DNA of 64,000 nt, from assembly GCA_964548165.1 (NCBI GenBank), contig CAZJQD010000014.1, positions 12,102 through 76,101 on the forward strand. The letters run 5' to 3'. The position numbers and the translations under genes were made by a program. The stretch is from CAZJQD01 sp964548165 [NCBI: uncultured bacterium] (lineage in GTDB: Bacteria > UBA8481). Positions 1-8,405 of the stretch are shown here, one piece after another (the stretch's first letter is position 1; every line of letters starts with the position of its first letter). The notes below the pieces were generated by a model, which worked only from the letters and a program-made list of their open reading frames with translations, was not told the DNA's origin and did no database searches.

Positions 1-244
1 ATCAAGATTCTCGACGCAAGCTTCCTGGGGACCATCATGAGATAGAGCGGATCAGCGAGCAGGGAGTGGTCATTCCGGCATCGGCCCTTGCGCTACCCTT
101 CCGCGTCATTCCTTTCCTTGAGTGCGCCATCATTCCGGTTCGAGCAAACCATTTTCACCTAGTAGCCTTGCCCTGCGGGCTTTGCAGCCCCATCGATGAA
201 CGCATGGTATCGGATTTGGTGACGGCGTCCAACGCGCTCTGGTT
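1..244. other. Window edge, no gene supported
   Basis: The first 45 bases read in frame 1 as 14 codons followed by TAG. They could be the last residues of a plus-strand gene that starts outside the window, but this is too short to identify. The remaining bases up to the stop codon of the next minus-strand gene hold no convincing gene, hairpin or repeat. Confidence 0.3.
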
Positions 245-1198
245 TCAGCCAGTGATCCGCAGCGCGATCGTCCGCTCGATCTCGTAGGGCCCCCGGAAGT
301 GAGCCTTCTTCTCGATCGTGATCGTCACGGAGCCCGCGCCCCGAGCGCGATACGTCTTCACCAGCTTGCCGTCCGGGAGCGTTCGATCCGCGAGCTCCTC
401 CAGCAGGGTCGCATCCGTCGTCACGCGGTAGAAGGGGCCGGAGCGGGATCCGGCGAGACCGTACATGAGGTTGAAGACGGCGCCCGGTTCGATCGCGCCG
501 TCCGGGGTGTAATAGATGCTCGATGTCCAGGTCCTCGTCTCGCCGCTCCAGTCGACGGCCACGACGGAGACCGTGTTCACGCCGGGCCGATACCCCATGG
601 CCAGGATAGCCACGGAGTAGGTCGTCCGATCCGCGGGGATGTTCTTCTCCATGCCGAACTCGGCGGGCGCTCCGTTCAGGCGAACCTCCGCGATCCGGGC
701 ATGGCGGAAATCGAAGCGGAGCGCCCTGGCGCCCACCACCAGCTCCGAGTCCACCCAATCGGGAAGGACCGCGGCAGCGGGCCGGAACCGCGTGGTCACG
801 CGCGCGCGGCGCGTCCGGCCGTCCTGTGTGACGATGACCTCGATCCGCATCCGGCCGAACGCGTTGGGAACCACGGCCAGGTCGGCGAGCTCGCGGCCGT
901 CGCCGTGTCCGGCACCCACTCGATCGAAGTGAACCTCGCGCCCGTCGACCTTCACGCGAATCTCCGGATCGCCCGTTCCCATCGGCCAGCTGGCCGAGAG
1001 AAAGATTCGTCCCGCGAGATCGCGGTCGACGATGCGGAGCCGCAAGCCACCGCTGGCCCGGGGCGCGACCTTGGAAGCCGCGGCCGCGGCCACCGGCTCG
1101 GCGGACGATGCACTCGCCGCCGGGGTCGACCACGAGACCATCGGCAGCACCCACAGCGCCAATCCCGGAAGGAAGAGAAGCCTGCGACGACAAATCAT
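245..1198 (-). CDS. Exported protein of unknown function
   Basis: This is a 317-residue protein that I do not assign to a named family. Residues 1-25 look like a signal peptide, with a basic start (MICRRR) and a hydrophobic core (LLFLPGLALWVLP). The mature part is rich in beta-type stretches. It contains Ig/CARDB-like phrases such as VNTVSVVAVDWSGETRTW (about residues 205-222), typical of extracellular beta-sandwich folds. The ATG is preceded by GAGGAGGT at good spacing, which fixes the start. It lies 37 bp downstream of purN on the same strand and may be its last co-transcribed gene, although the two have no obvious shared function. Confidence 0.75.
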   Translation of the reverse strand: MICRRRLLFLPGLALWVLPMVSWSTPAASASSAEPVAAAAASKVAPRASGGLRLRIVDRDLAGRIFLSASWPMGTGDPEIRVKVDGREVHFDRVGAGHGDGRELADLAVVPNAFGRMRIEVIVTQDGRTRRARVTTRFRPAAAVLPDWVDSELVVGARALRFDFRHARIAEVRLNGAPAEFGMEKNIPADRTTYSVAILAMGYRPGVNTVSVVAVDWSGETRTWTSSIYYTPDGAIEPGAVFNLMYGLAGSRSGPFYRVTTDATLLEELADRTLPDGKLVKTYRARGAGSVTITIEKKAHFRGPYEIERTIALRITG

Positions 1199-1235
1199 GG
1201 GATGAACCTCCTCTACGGGCAGATCGTTCCCGCGC

Positions 1236-1823
1236 CTAGGAGCCGCCTTGCGCGACCTCGGCCAGCAACTGATCCACGACCCGAGGATATACCTCGTGTT
1301 CGACGGCGTGAATACGCATCTCGAGGTCCTCTAAGGATTCCCCGGCGCGGATGTCCACTCTCACCTGTTCGAGGATGGGCCCGGTGTCGACGCCGTGATC
1401 GACAAGGTGCACGGTGACACCGGTCTCGGGCACCTTGGCCTCCCAGGCGTCGCGAATGCCGTGAGCGCCGGCGAACGCCGGCAGAAGCGACGGATGGAGG
1501 TTGACGATCCGCCCCGCGAAGCGATCGACGAATGCCGGTGACAGGATCCGCATGTACCCCGCCATGACCACGAGGTCGATGCGCTCCTCCTCCAACCGAT
1601 CCCCGATCGCCCTCTCGTAGGCGTCCTTGCCCGCGTAATCCCTCGGGCGAAACGCAAAGACCGGGATTCCCGCATCCCGGGCGCGCTGGACGCCCCGACA
1701 GTCCGGGCGATCCGAGACAACGAGCGCCAATTCACCCCGAATCCGCCCATCCCCGCACGCGCCGATGAGCGCCTGGAGGTTGGAGCCGTTCCCGGAGCAG
1801 AAGACGGCGAACCGCTTACGCAT
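1236..1823 (-). CDS. purN: Phosphoribosylglycinamide formyltransferase
   Basis: PurN transfers a formyl group from 10-formyltetrahydrofolate to GAR, the third step of purine synthesis, in the cytoplasm. The 195-residue length is normal for the family. The N-terminal GSNLQAL loop (residues 13-19) binds the ribose phosphate. The catalytic triad is visible as N108 and H110 in NLHPSLLP and D146 in HLVDHGVDTGPI. The C-terminal IHAVEHEVYP stretch is also family-typical. The start is ATG after a weak GAGGG. The upstream 60 bp is occupied by a tandem triplication of the preceding gene's 3' end, so part of the ribosome-binding region lies in repeat DNA. No other purine gene is adjacent. Confidence 0.96.
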   Translation of the reverse strand: MRKRFAVFCSGNGSNLQALIGACGDGRIRGELALVVSDRPDCRGVQRARDAGIPVFAFRPRDYAGKDAYERAIGDRLEEERIDLVVMAGYMRILSPAFVDRFAGRIVNLHPSLLPAFAGAHGIRDAWEAKVPETGVTVHLVDHGVDTGPILEQVRVDIRAGESLEDLEMRIHAVEHEVYPRVVDQLLAEVAQGGS

Positions 1824-1828
1824 TATCC

Positions 1829-1891
1829 CTCATCGCGCCTGCGCCTCGACTCATCGCGCCTGCGCCTCGCCTCATCGCGCCTGCGCCTCGA
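1829..1891. repeat. Three tandem 21-bp copies spanning a stop codon
   Basis: A 21-bp unit beginning CTCATCGCGCCTGCG is present three times head to tail with a single variable last base. Read on the minus strand, each unit encodes EAQAR followed by TGA. The CARDB gene therefore ends in the first copy it meets, and two further copies of its last codons and stop lie between it and purN. The unit is a multiple of three, consistent with replication slippage. Confidence 0.9.
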
Positions 1892-2699
1892 CGCGCACCT
1901 GCTCCCGGTTGTTCGACTCGTCGCTTTCCGCGACGCGGTTCCGGGCGTCGGCCAGGGCCAGGATCTGGAAGCTGCGACGACGGCCCGGCGTCCAGCCCAC
2001 GGAGATCGTGGAACGTTCTCCCGGCCTCAGGCGCGGCAGCGTTCGCGAGGCATGACGAACGCCCGCGATGCGCACCTCCACTTCGCACGCCTCCGATGCC
2101 GAGGCTCCGCGATTCTCCACGGTCACTGTGATGTTGGAGGTCCTCCCGACGATCGGCCGCGGCCAGACTCCGACCTCGCCGACAATCCTCAGGTCCGGCT
2201 TCTCCACGGCGGCCGGCGTGTCCTCGCGCGCCGCGCGCGGCGGATTGCTGTCAGTCTCGCTGGGCGACCCATCTTCCCGGAGAAACGCGATCCGGGTCGA
2301 CTCCTCGCGCCGGTTGTTGTTCTCATTCGACTCGTCCACCTTGTGGTCCGGGTCGACGATGACCGTCACCGTGTAGGTTCCCTCGGCCTCGGGAACCCAG
2401 GAGATCGAGAAGGCCTGTTGCATGCCACGTCGGATGATGCCGAGTTCGCGCCGATCCAGGATGCGACCGTTCACCCGCACCTCCACTCCCACGCCGTGGG
2501 CGGGCAGGTCGCCGCGGTTCACGACCATGCCCTCGATGAAGACCGCCTGCCCCCTCACCAGGCGTTCCATCGATCCCACGGGCCCGCGAGGAGCGGCGTC
2601 GAAGATGATGTTGTTCCGAAGATCGAGATCCGGCGCTCCCGCCAGGGCGGGAACGCCAAGAGCCGCAACCATCCCGGCCAGAATCCAGCTCTTCACCAT
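1872..2699 (-). CDS. Exported protein with two CARDB-type domains
   Basis: This is a 275-residue secreted protein. The ATG at 2699 is chosen over an in-frame start 33 bp upstream because GGGAGG sits 8 bases before it, and it gives a clean signal peptide (MVKSWILAGMVAALGVPALAGA). Two CARDB-like beta-sandwich domains follow, at roughly residues 20-120 and 160-270. Both show the hallmark phrases: NRGDLPAHGVGVEVRV and VDESNENNNRRE in the first, ENRGASASEACEVEVRI and VAESDESNNREQ in the second. CARDB domains are adhesion modules of extracellular proteins; the partner is unknown. The last codons are triplicated beyond its stop. Confidence 0.85.
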   Translation of the reverse strand: MVKSWILAGMVAALGVPALAGAPDLDLRNNIIFDAAPRGPVGSMERLVRGQAVFIEGMVVNRGDLPAHGVGVEVRVNGRILDRRELGIIRRGMQQAFSISWVPEAEGTYTVTVIVDPDHKVDESNENNNRREESTRIAFLREDGSPSETDSNPPRAAREDTPAAVEKPDLRIVGEVGVWPRPIVGRTSNITVTVENRGASASEACEVEVRIAGVRHASRTLPRLRPGERSTISVGWTPGRRRSFQILALADARNRVAESDESNNREQVRVEAQAR

Positions 2700-2757
2700 G
2701 TTTGTTCCTCCCGCTCCTCGTCGACTGCCCATCCCCGCACGTTCCTCATCCCGGCCC

Positions 2758-4440
2758 TCAAAGCCCCCAGATCACCATCTCCTGCGGGTATTCGACCCGC
2801 CACCCGAACTCTAGCGTCTTGCGTTCTCCGGGCGACAGGGTCATCGCCCAGCGCTGGATGCCGTCCTCGCGCGTCTCGGTCGGCTCCACGGTCGGCCGCG
2901 TCCTCTCGACCTTGATGTCCTCGTTCTGCGAGACCGGGAAGCGATCGTAGAGATTCAGCGTCACCGGGATCTGGCGGGCATTATGAATGACGACGCGATA
3001 GCGGCGCGTGACCCTCGTCTTCTTCGGGCCGAATCCGGAGACCGTCGGATCCGTCACGTTCTCGATCAGGGTGCGCTCCACCTTCACCGACGGATCGACG
3101 CCCAGCTGGAGCTCGAAGGTGTCGCCGGGAGCCACGCCCTTGGCAGTGCCTCGGCCGACGTAGTCGTTGCCCTGGAAGGCCGTAACCGTACCCGGCAGGA
3201 AGAGCGCGTCGGTGGTATTGGCGAACTTCGCCACCACGTAGGCACGTTCCCCGAGCTCGGGGATGACCCGGTAGACGAATCGCGCGGGGAACTTCTGCGA
3301 GAGGATCTGGACCTTGCGGGGCTGGTTGTCGCCCGTGATCGTCGTGCGCGCGGGTAGAGTGAACGACGCATTGATGCCGGCCGACACCGTCGCCGACATC
3401 ACCTGCGCGCGCGGCGCCTCCCCTTCCATCTCATCCGCGATCCCGTCCATCTCCGCCTGAGCGACGTTGGCCGTGGAGTATGCGGCACCCGCCGCGGGCG
3501 ATGGCGCTGCCGTGCGGTAGTAGGGCGGCGGCTGGGGCGGTTGCGGACGCAGGTACCAGGGTGTCAGATCGGGGATCGACGACCCGAGAGCGGGCTGGGC
3601 GGTCGAGAGCGTCAGCTCCACGTTCTCCCACTCCTCGCCTGTCGCCTGCCGGACCTCGGCCGAGTATGTGAGTTGAACCGCGCCCTCGTCCATGAGCCCA
3701 CGTCCGTCGTACATGGGCTGCCACGTCGCGCCCGAGACGCCGTAGCGGACGTGAACCTTCCCGCGCGCAGCTGCCGCCGCCGAGACGAGCACGACCGCGG
3801 TGACGTTATCTCGTCCCGAAGCCGCCTGGAGCTCGCGCAGCTCGCGCTGGAGCGCCTCGAGCGCGCGACGCTGAACCATCTTCTTCTGGCGCGCCTCGAG
3901 CACCTTCACGGCGAGATCGCCGGACTGCATCTGGTAGCTGGTCACGAGAGCGATCATGTCCTCGGGACGGAGTCTGCCCGTCTCCAGGTCTCGGCCCGCG
4001 CCCTCGCGCGCGACCTCGCCCAGCTTCGCAAGATAAGCGGCCGTCGCTTCCAGGGTCTGGATCTCGGCGTCGAGGAGCGCGATGCCGGACTGCGCGGTCT
4101 CGATCCGCTCCTGCAGCTCGCGGACGCGCGGCGCCGTCGCCTGCGCGGCCGGCATCCGCCGGACCTCCACGCCCTCGATGACGAAGTTTCCCTCGCCCGA
4201 AGCCGTCAGGAGAGCCGGGTCCAGGGCGGCCGGAAGGCCCTCGATGAGGACGCGCGACGCACCTGCCGGAACGGAGACCTCCGCCGAGCGCGTCACGAGC
4301 GCTGACCCGGGATACACGGTCACGGCCATGATCCGGCTGGCGACGGCGATATCGTCGGCCAGGGCCGGTGCGGGCGGCGCACCCACCACGCAGGTGAGTG
4401 CCAGCAGGAGCGCGGTGAACAGCGCGGAGTAACGAGTCAT
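2758..4440 (-). CDS. MuiA-family protein (DUF4140/DUF4139)
   Basis: This 560-residue exported protein belongs to the mucoidy-inhibitor A family, whose biochemical role is unknown. The start at 4440 follows AAGGAGGA with ideal spacing, and the in-frame ATG 18 bp upstream is embedded in that Shine-Dalgarno. A signal peptide (MTRYSALFTALLLALTCVVGA) precedes the DUF4140-type N-terminal domain (VTVYPGSALVTRSAEVSVPAG). A coiled-coil middle part (about residues 100-210) is followed by the DUF4139 domain with the typical RYGVSGATWQPMYD. A proline-rich linker (PQPPQPPPYYR) interrupts the latter. The gene lies 14 bp downstream of the epimerase gene. A second, more divergent member is at 20423-21892. 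Confidence 0.9.
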   Translation of the reverse strand: MTRYSALFTALLLALTCVVGAPPAPALADDIAVASRIMAVTVYPGSALVTRSAEVSVPAGASRVLIEGLPAALDPALLTASGEGNFVIEGVEVRRMPAAQATAPRVRELQERIETAQSGIALLDAEIQTLEATAAYLAKLGEVAREGAGRDLETGRLRPEDMIALVTSYQMQSGDLAVKVLEARQKKMVQRRALEALQRELRELQAASGRDNVTAVVLVSAAAAARGKVHVRYGVSGATWQPMYDGRGLMDEGAVQLTYSAEVRQATGEEWENVELTLSTAQPALGSSIPDLTPWYLRPQPPQPPPYYRTAAPSPAAGAAYSTANVAQAEMDGIADEMEGEAPRAQVMSATVSAGINASFTLPARTTITGDNQPRKVQILSQKFPARFVYRVIPELGERAYVVAKFANTTDALFLPGTVTAFQGNDYVGRGTAKGVAPGDTFELQLGVDPSVKVERTLIENVTDPTVSGFGPKKTRVTRRYRVVIHNARQIPVTLNLYDRFPVSQNEDIKVERTRPTVEPTETREDGIQRWAMTLSPGERKTLEFGWRVEYPQEMVIWGL

Positions 4441-4454
4441 GGGAGAATCCTCCT

Positions 4455-5369
4455 TCACGGGCGCGCGAGAAGATCCCGCAACGCGTCTTCCAATACCGAA
4501 TGACGATGAGCGAAACCCGCCTCCCTGAGGCGGGCTGGAACGACACGCGTGCTCGACAAGAGGAGCTCGTCGGCCATTCCGGGAAACAGGAGTCGGAGTC
4601 CCCAGGCGGGCGCGGGCAGGACCGCCGGCCGATGGAGAACACGGCCGAGGGCACGAGCGAACTCCGCCTGGGGAACGGGGAAAGGCGATACCGCGTTGAC
4701 GGCCCCGGCCATCTCCCCGCGCGACAGAACAAACAGGAGGGCCGCGACCAGGTCTTCCAGCGATATCCAGCTGACGTACTGGCGACCGTCACCCAGGGGA
4801 CCGCCGAGGCCGAGCTTGAAGAACGGGAGCATCATCCGGAGCGCGCCGCCCTGCCGGGCCAGGACCATGCCGATACGCATGTGAACGACGCGGATGCCTG
4901 CCGCCGAAGCCGCGGCGGTGGCGGCCTCCCATTCCCTGCCGACATCGGCAAGAAAGCCGCGGCCAGGGCCACTCGCCTCGGTCAGGACTTCCTCCCCGCG
5001 GTCCCCGTACAGGCCGATCGCCGAGGCGGACAGGAGAACGCGCGGGCGTTGCGCCAGGGTCGCCAGGGTGTCCGAAAGAACGCGCGTGTCCCGGACCCGG
5101 CTTTCGCGGATGGTGTGGCGCCGCCGTTCCGTCCAGCGCCCCGACGCGATCGGAGCTCCGGCGAGGTGCACGACGGCCTCCGGCCGCGCCCGCTCGAGGC
5201 TGTCCCGGAGTATCTCGGGAGCGCGCGGGGATTCGGGATTCCACGGCACATCGAGGCGGCCGGGAGGTACCCCGCGCACGAGGCGGATAGGCGCGTGGCC
5301 GGCGACGGCCAGGGCAGGAAGGAGAGCCGAGCCGACGAGCCCGGAACTGCCGGAGACAAGGACGCGCAC
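4455..5369 (-). CDS. TIGR01777-family NAD(P)-dependent epimerase
   Basis: This 304-residue protein is an atypical short-chain reductase related to YfcH/SDR39U1. The nucleotide-binding motif is GSSGLVGSALLPAL at residues 7-20. The family signatures HLAGAPIASGRWTERRR (about residues 68-84) and SASAIGLYGDRGEE (about 113-126) are present. The C-terminal part (FPGMADELLLSSTRVVPARLREAGF) matches the DUF1731 tail of this family. The physiological substrate is unknown. The gene is 10 bp downstream of the pterin dehydratase and 14 bp upstream of the MuiA-like gene, so all three are probably co-transcribed. Confidence 0.93.
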   Translation of the reverse strand: MRVLVSGSSGLVGSALLPALAVAGHAPIRLVRGVPPGRLDVPWNPESPRAPEILRDSLERARPEAVVHLAGAPIASGRWTERRRHTIRESRVRDTRVLSDTLATLAQRPRVLLSASAIGLYGDRGEEVLTEASGPGRGFLADVGREWEAATAAASAAGIRVVHMRIGMVLARQGGALRMMLPFFKLGLGGPLGDGRQYVSWISLEDLVAALLFVLSRGEMAGAVNAVSPFPVPQAEFARALGRVLHRPAVLPAPAWGLRLLFPGMADELLLSSTRVVPARLREAGFAHRHSVLEDALRDLLARP

Positions 5370-5379
5370 GGCGCTCCCG

Positions 5380-5709
5380 TCAGCCGGCGTTCGCCGGCGG
5401 CGCGATCGACGTCATGGTGGCGCGCAGGTGCTCGACCTCGCGCGCCATCGCGATGTCGCCGCGGGATATCCCGCCAATCTTGTGGGTCCAGTAGCGGACC
5501 GTGGCCCTGCGGTAGTGCAGGAGCAGATCAGGATGATGATTGCGGGACTCGGCCAGTTGGCCGACGCGATACACGAACTCGAGCGCGTCCAGGTAGCGCG
5601 CGAAAGACTCGATCCGCACAAGCGCATTCCCGTCGCGCGTCCACGAAGGAAGATCGCGGCAGAGTTGCGCGACCTCCGCCTCCGTCGCCGCCTCGATGCT
5701 CAAGACCAT
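5380..5709 (-). CDS. 4a-hydroxytetrahydrobiopterin dehydratase
   Basis: Pterin-4a-carbinolamine dehydratase recycles the pterin cofactor of aromatic amino-acid hydroxylases; in bacteria without those it may act on other pterins, including molybdopterin-related ones. The 109-residue protein has the family core NHHPDLLLHYRRATVRYWTH (residues 57-76). It includes the active-site His pair H58/H59 and H76. The ATG follows GGGAGG. No phenylalanine hydroxylase is in the window. The operon position beside the TIGR01777 epimerase and DUF971 protein gives no direct hint of its job. Confidence 0.94.
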   Translation of the reverse strand: MVLSIEAATEAEVAQLCRDLPSWTRDGNALVRIESFARYLDALEFVYRVGQLAESRNHHPDLLLHYRRATVRYWTHKIGGISRGDIAMAREVEHLRATMTSIAPPANAG

Positions 5710-5763
5710 TCCTGAATCCTCCCATGCATGAGACGAGCCCAGCGTCCGCCGGTTCCCGCCACC

Positions 5764-6108
5764 TCAGTTCTCGATTGTATCCGTCCCTTTGGCCGGCGCG
5801 TCGCTGGCCACGGGTGAACCCCAGCTCCTCAAGGCCTGGAAGGTGTAGATGCCGGTCGAGTGACCGTCCGACCAGGCGAACTTGATGGCGTATTGCCCGA
5901 CGAACGAGACCGAGACCGGCTTCACGGACGGGTCCACCTTCAGGGGATCGATGAGCCTCTTTCCCGTCCACTCGTCCACGCACGAGGCGCAAGGGCAGGC
6001 TCCTCGAAGATACTGGTAGGTGAATTCATCCACCCGACCGTCCTCCCACGTGATCCGCAACGCCCGATCCTCGAGGTTCTTCAGCGCTGTGGGGCGAAGT
6101 CCGGACAC
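5764..6108 (-). CDS. DUF971 domain protein
   Basis: This 114-residue protein has the GBBH-like N-terminal fold (DUF971), found alone in bacteria and at the N-terminus of gamma-butyrobetaine hydroxylases. Characteristic phrases are LRITWEDGRVDEFTYQYLRGACPCASCVDEWTG and YAIKFAWSDGHSTGIYTFQALR. The Cys cluster CPCASC suggests metal or Fe-S chemistry, which is inference. The start is GTG, with GGATGGGG just upstream. It is the first gene of the minus-strand run down to purN, separated by 54 bp from the dehydratase. Stand-alone DUF971 proteins have been linked to Fe-S protein assembly, but nothing here tests that. Confidence 0.88.
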   Translation of the reverse strand: MSGLRPTALKNLEDRALRITWEDGRVDEFTYQYLRGACPCASCVDEWTGKRLIDPLKVDPSVKPVSVSFVGQYAIKFAWSDGHSTGIYTFQALRSWGSPVASDAPAKGTDTIEN

Positions 6109-6189
6109 ATCCCCATCCTATCACGGGGTGCCCGGGGTATCGAGCCTCGACCGATTGCGGGATGACGATGGGTGATTTAGACTAGGAGC

Positions 6190-6417
6190 ATGTCCAAGCT
6201 CCCGGAGAAACCCTCGCCACAACCATCCGCTTCCGCCGAGGAAAAACCGCTCACCGGCGCCGCCCTCGATCGCGCGCTCCTCGCCAAATCGCTCTCCGGC
6301 GCCGCGCTCGACCGCGCTCTGAAGGCCGGCAATGCGCCGTCCTGGGACGCCCAGGGCCGCAGGTCAGCGCCCCCCGTCTCCAAGATCCGATCCATGCCCA
6401 AGCGCGGGAAGAAGTAG
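6190..6417 (+). CDS. Small hypothetical protein with internal duplication
   Basis: This is a 75-residue basic, Pro/Ser/Lys-rich protein with no recognised family. TAGGAGC immediately precedes the ATG, supporting translation, though the spacing is short. Residues 22-47 contain an imperfect duplication of (T/S)GAALDRAL followed by a Lys (LTGAALDRALLAKS, LSGAALDRALKAGN). The tail is strongly basic (KIRSMPKRGKK). It stands alone between divergent and codirectional genes. It may be a small nucleic-acid-associated protein, but no function is claimed, and it could be non-coding. Confidence 0.5.
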   Translation: MSKLPEKPSPQPSASAEEKPLTGAALDRALLAKSLSGAALDRALKAGNAPSWDAQGRRSAPPVSKIRSMPKRGKK

Positions 6418-6419
6418 CC

Positions 6420-6488
6420 GGCACCATCCGCCGGCACGAAGCCGCCGGCACGAAGCCGCCAGCACGAAGCCGCCGGCACGAAGCCGCC
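6420..6488. repeat. 14-bp GC-rich tandem repeat
   Basis: Four units of GGCACGAAGCCGCC (one with A at the first base) run head to tail from 6433 to 6488. They are preceded by a degenerate 13-bp unit. The array starts two bases after the stop codon of the 75-residue ORF. The period is not a multiple of three, which argues that it is non-coding. Confidence 0.85.
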
Positions 6489-6547
6489 CCCACGCGTTCG
6501 CGTTTCACTCCCTGGGAATCCTCCCGCGCCGCCGATCCGGAGTTCGC

Positions 6548-6610
6548 CATTCCGGGAATGCTCCGCTCATCTCCGTGTTCCGCCAGTCGATGCGCAGGAG
6601 TTCCCGGAAC
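6548..6610. promoter_or_regulatory. Paired related palindromes before the carbamoyltransferase
   Basis: CATTCCGGGAATG (6548-6560) and GTTCCCGGAAC (6600-6610) are perfect dyads around one central base, with centres 51 bp apart. They share the core TTCCSGGAA. They lie about 100-150 bp before the carbamoyltransferase start, in the only sizeable gap ahead of that cluster. They look like a regulator's paired operator, but no regulator gene is adjacent and no clear -35/-10 was found. Confidence 0.4.
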
Positions 6611-6706
6611 CAGATTTGCATTGAATCGCGAAAAGTCATCGCCTAGGATTTCCCGCCGTCGTAGTCTTCGCGCTATGACTAGTGCATTTCAGGACAAGAG
6701 GTTGGG

Positions 6707-8329
6707 ATGAAGATAATTGGCCTTACCGCCGCGTTCGGAATTGGCCACGATGAAGCCACGACCGCGCTCATGGAAGACGGGAAAGTCCTCAACATTTTTC
6801 ACGAGGAGAGGATATCCCGAGTCAAGAAGGCGGCGGGCAAGCCCATGCCGAACTACAGCCTGGACCTCATGCTCAAGCGCCACGGGCTGAAGTTTCGCGA
6901 CGTTGACCTGCTCACGTCCAGCGGCCTCACGCACATCAACCACGTGGAACGCACGACGCGGTTCTACACGCGCAAGTACCAGGCGATTCCTCCTCTCGAG
7001 CTCCACGACCACCATCTCTGCCACGCGGCCCTGACCTACTACGGGTCCGGGTTCGACCGGGCCCTCATCTTCACCTCCGACTACGCGGGTGAACAGTGCG
7101 CCGGATTGGTAGCCCTGGGCGAGGGTTCGAAGATCACCGAGGTCCGGCGCATTACCTGCCTGGACTCGCTTGGCCTCCTCTACGGGGCCATGACGCAGTA
7201 TCTCGGCTTCGAGTTCAACGAGGACGAATGGAAAGTGATGGGGCTCTCGGCCTACGCCGAGGATCCCGTGAACCTGGATTTCCTCGTCGACCTGACCGAT
7301 GACGGTGGCTACAAGCTGAACCAGGAGTACATCGAATACCCAAAGCGCGGCAACGGCCCCCCCGTCATCGTCGCCGAGGAACTCTACTCTCCCGGGCTCA
7401 TCGACAGGCTCGGTCCCCAGCGCTTCCGGGGCGAACCCTTGTCTCCCCGGCAGGCCAACGTTGCCCGGGGGCTGCAGGACTTGATCTACCGCGTCGTCAC
7501 CCACGTCGTAGGCCACTACGCGAAGCAACTGGGTTGCGACAAGGTCTGCATGGCGGGCGGCACGGCGCTCAACGTCCTCGCCAACCAGAAGGTCCGTGAG
7601 CTACCCGGGATCAACGCCGTCTACGTGCCCCCGATGTCGGCCGACGACGGCATCGCCCTCGGCGCGGCCTTCCTGTCCTGCGCCCAGCGCGGAATTCCGA
7701 TCGAGCCGTTCGACAATCCCTACCAGGGCATGTCCTTTACGGACGATGAGATCGAGCAGACGATGAAGAACGCCCTCATCCGGTACAAGAAGCTCGACGA
7801 TCCCTGCGCTCACGCGGCGGAAGCCCTGGCCCGGGGAGAGATCATCGCCTGGTTCCAGGGGGCGTCCGAATGCGGACCACGTTCCCTGGGAAACCGGTCC
7901 ATCCTCGGTGACGCTCGGCCCGCCGAGATGAAGAACCGGATCAACGCCGCCGTGAAGTTCCGCGAGCCCTTTCGCCCTTTCGCGCCATCCACCACGGAGG
8001 AGGGGGCACGTACCTACTTCGAGAACTGCGATTGGGGCCCCTTCATGACGATGACCTACAACGTCAAGCCACAGTTCCGCGATAAGCTCCAGGCGATCAC
8101 GCACCAGGACGGCACGGCTCGTGTTCACATCGTCAACGAGAAGCACAACCCGATGTATCACCGCCTGATCACGGAATTCGGCAAGCGAACCGGGATCCAG
8201 TGCGTCGTGAATACCAGTTTCAACGTGAAGGGTCAGCCGATCGTGGACAGCCCGAATGACGCCCTCTTCACGTTCTATGGATCGGGGCTCAACAAGCTCT
8301 ACATGGGTTCCTTTATCGTCGAGAAGTAG
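6707..8329 (+). CDS. Carbamoyltransferase (NodU/CmcH/TobZ family)
   Basis: This 540-residue protein matches the two-domain carbamoyltransferases that make carbamoyl-AMP from carbamoyl phosphate and ATP and then carbamoylate a sugar or other hydroxyl. The N-terminal Kae1-like domain shows GHDEATTALMEDG (residues 13-25), the metal-binding HDHHLCHAA region (about 101-109) and the nucleotide segment CMAGGTALNVLANQK. The YrdC-like C-terminal domain has WFQGASECGPRSLGNRSIL and FREPFRPFAPS. The length is close to that of family members. It opens a plus-strand cluster with an epimerase, a methyltransferase and an ATP-grasp ligase, so it probably decorates a sugar in a glycan or secondary metabolite. 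The acceptor is unknown. Confidence 0.94.
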   Translation: MKIIGLTAAFGIGHDEATTALMEDGKVLNIFHEERISRVKKAAGKPMPNYSLDLMLKRHGLKFRDVDLLTSSGLTHINHVERTTRFYTRKYQAIPPLELHDHHLCHAALTYYGSGFDRALIFTSDYAGEQCAGLVALGEGSKITEVRRITCLDSLGLLYGAMTQYLGFEFNEDEWKVMGLSAYAEDPVNLDFLVDLTDDGGYKLNQEYIEYPKRGNGPPVIVAEELYSPGLIDRLGPQRFRGEPLSPRQANVARGLQDLIYRVVTHVVGHYAKQLGCDKVCMAGGTALNVLANQKVRELPGINAVYVPPMSADDGIALGAAFLSCAQRGIPIEPFDNPYQGMSFTDDEIEQTMKNALIRYKKLDDPCAHAAEALARGEIIAWFQGASECGPRSLGNRSILGDARPAEMKNRINAAVKFREPFRPFAPSTTEEGARTYFENCDWGPFMTMTYNVKPQFRDKLQAITHQDGTARVHIVNEKHNPMYHRLITEFGKRTGIQCVVNTSFNVKGQPIVDSPNDALFTFYGSGLNKLYMGSFIVEK

Positions 8330-8405
8330 CCGCGCCCGGCCATGCCCGGCAAGAGAACCGGATGGCGAGCAGGCATTACCAGCATTGGAAAGGACCCGAC
8401 GCGTC

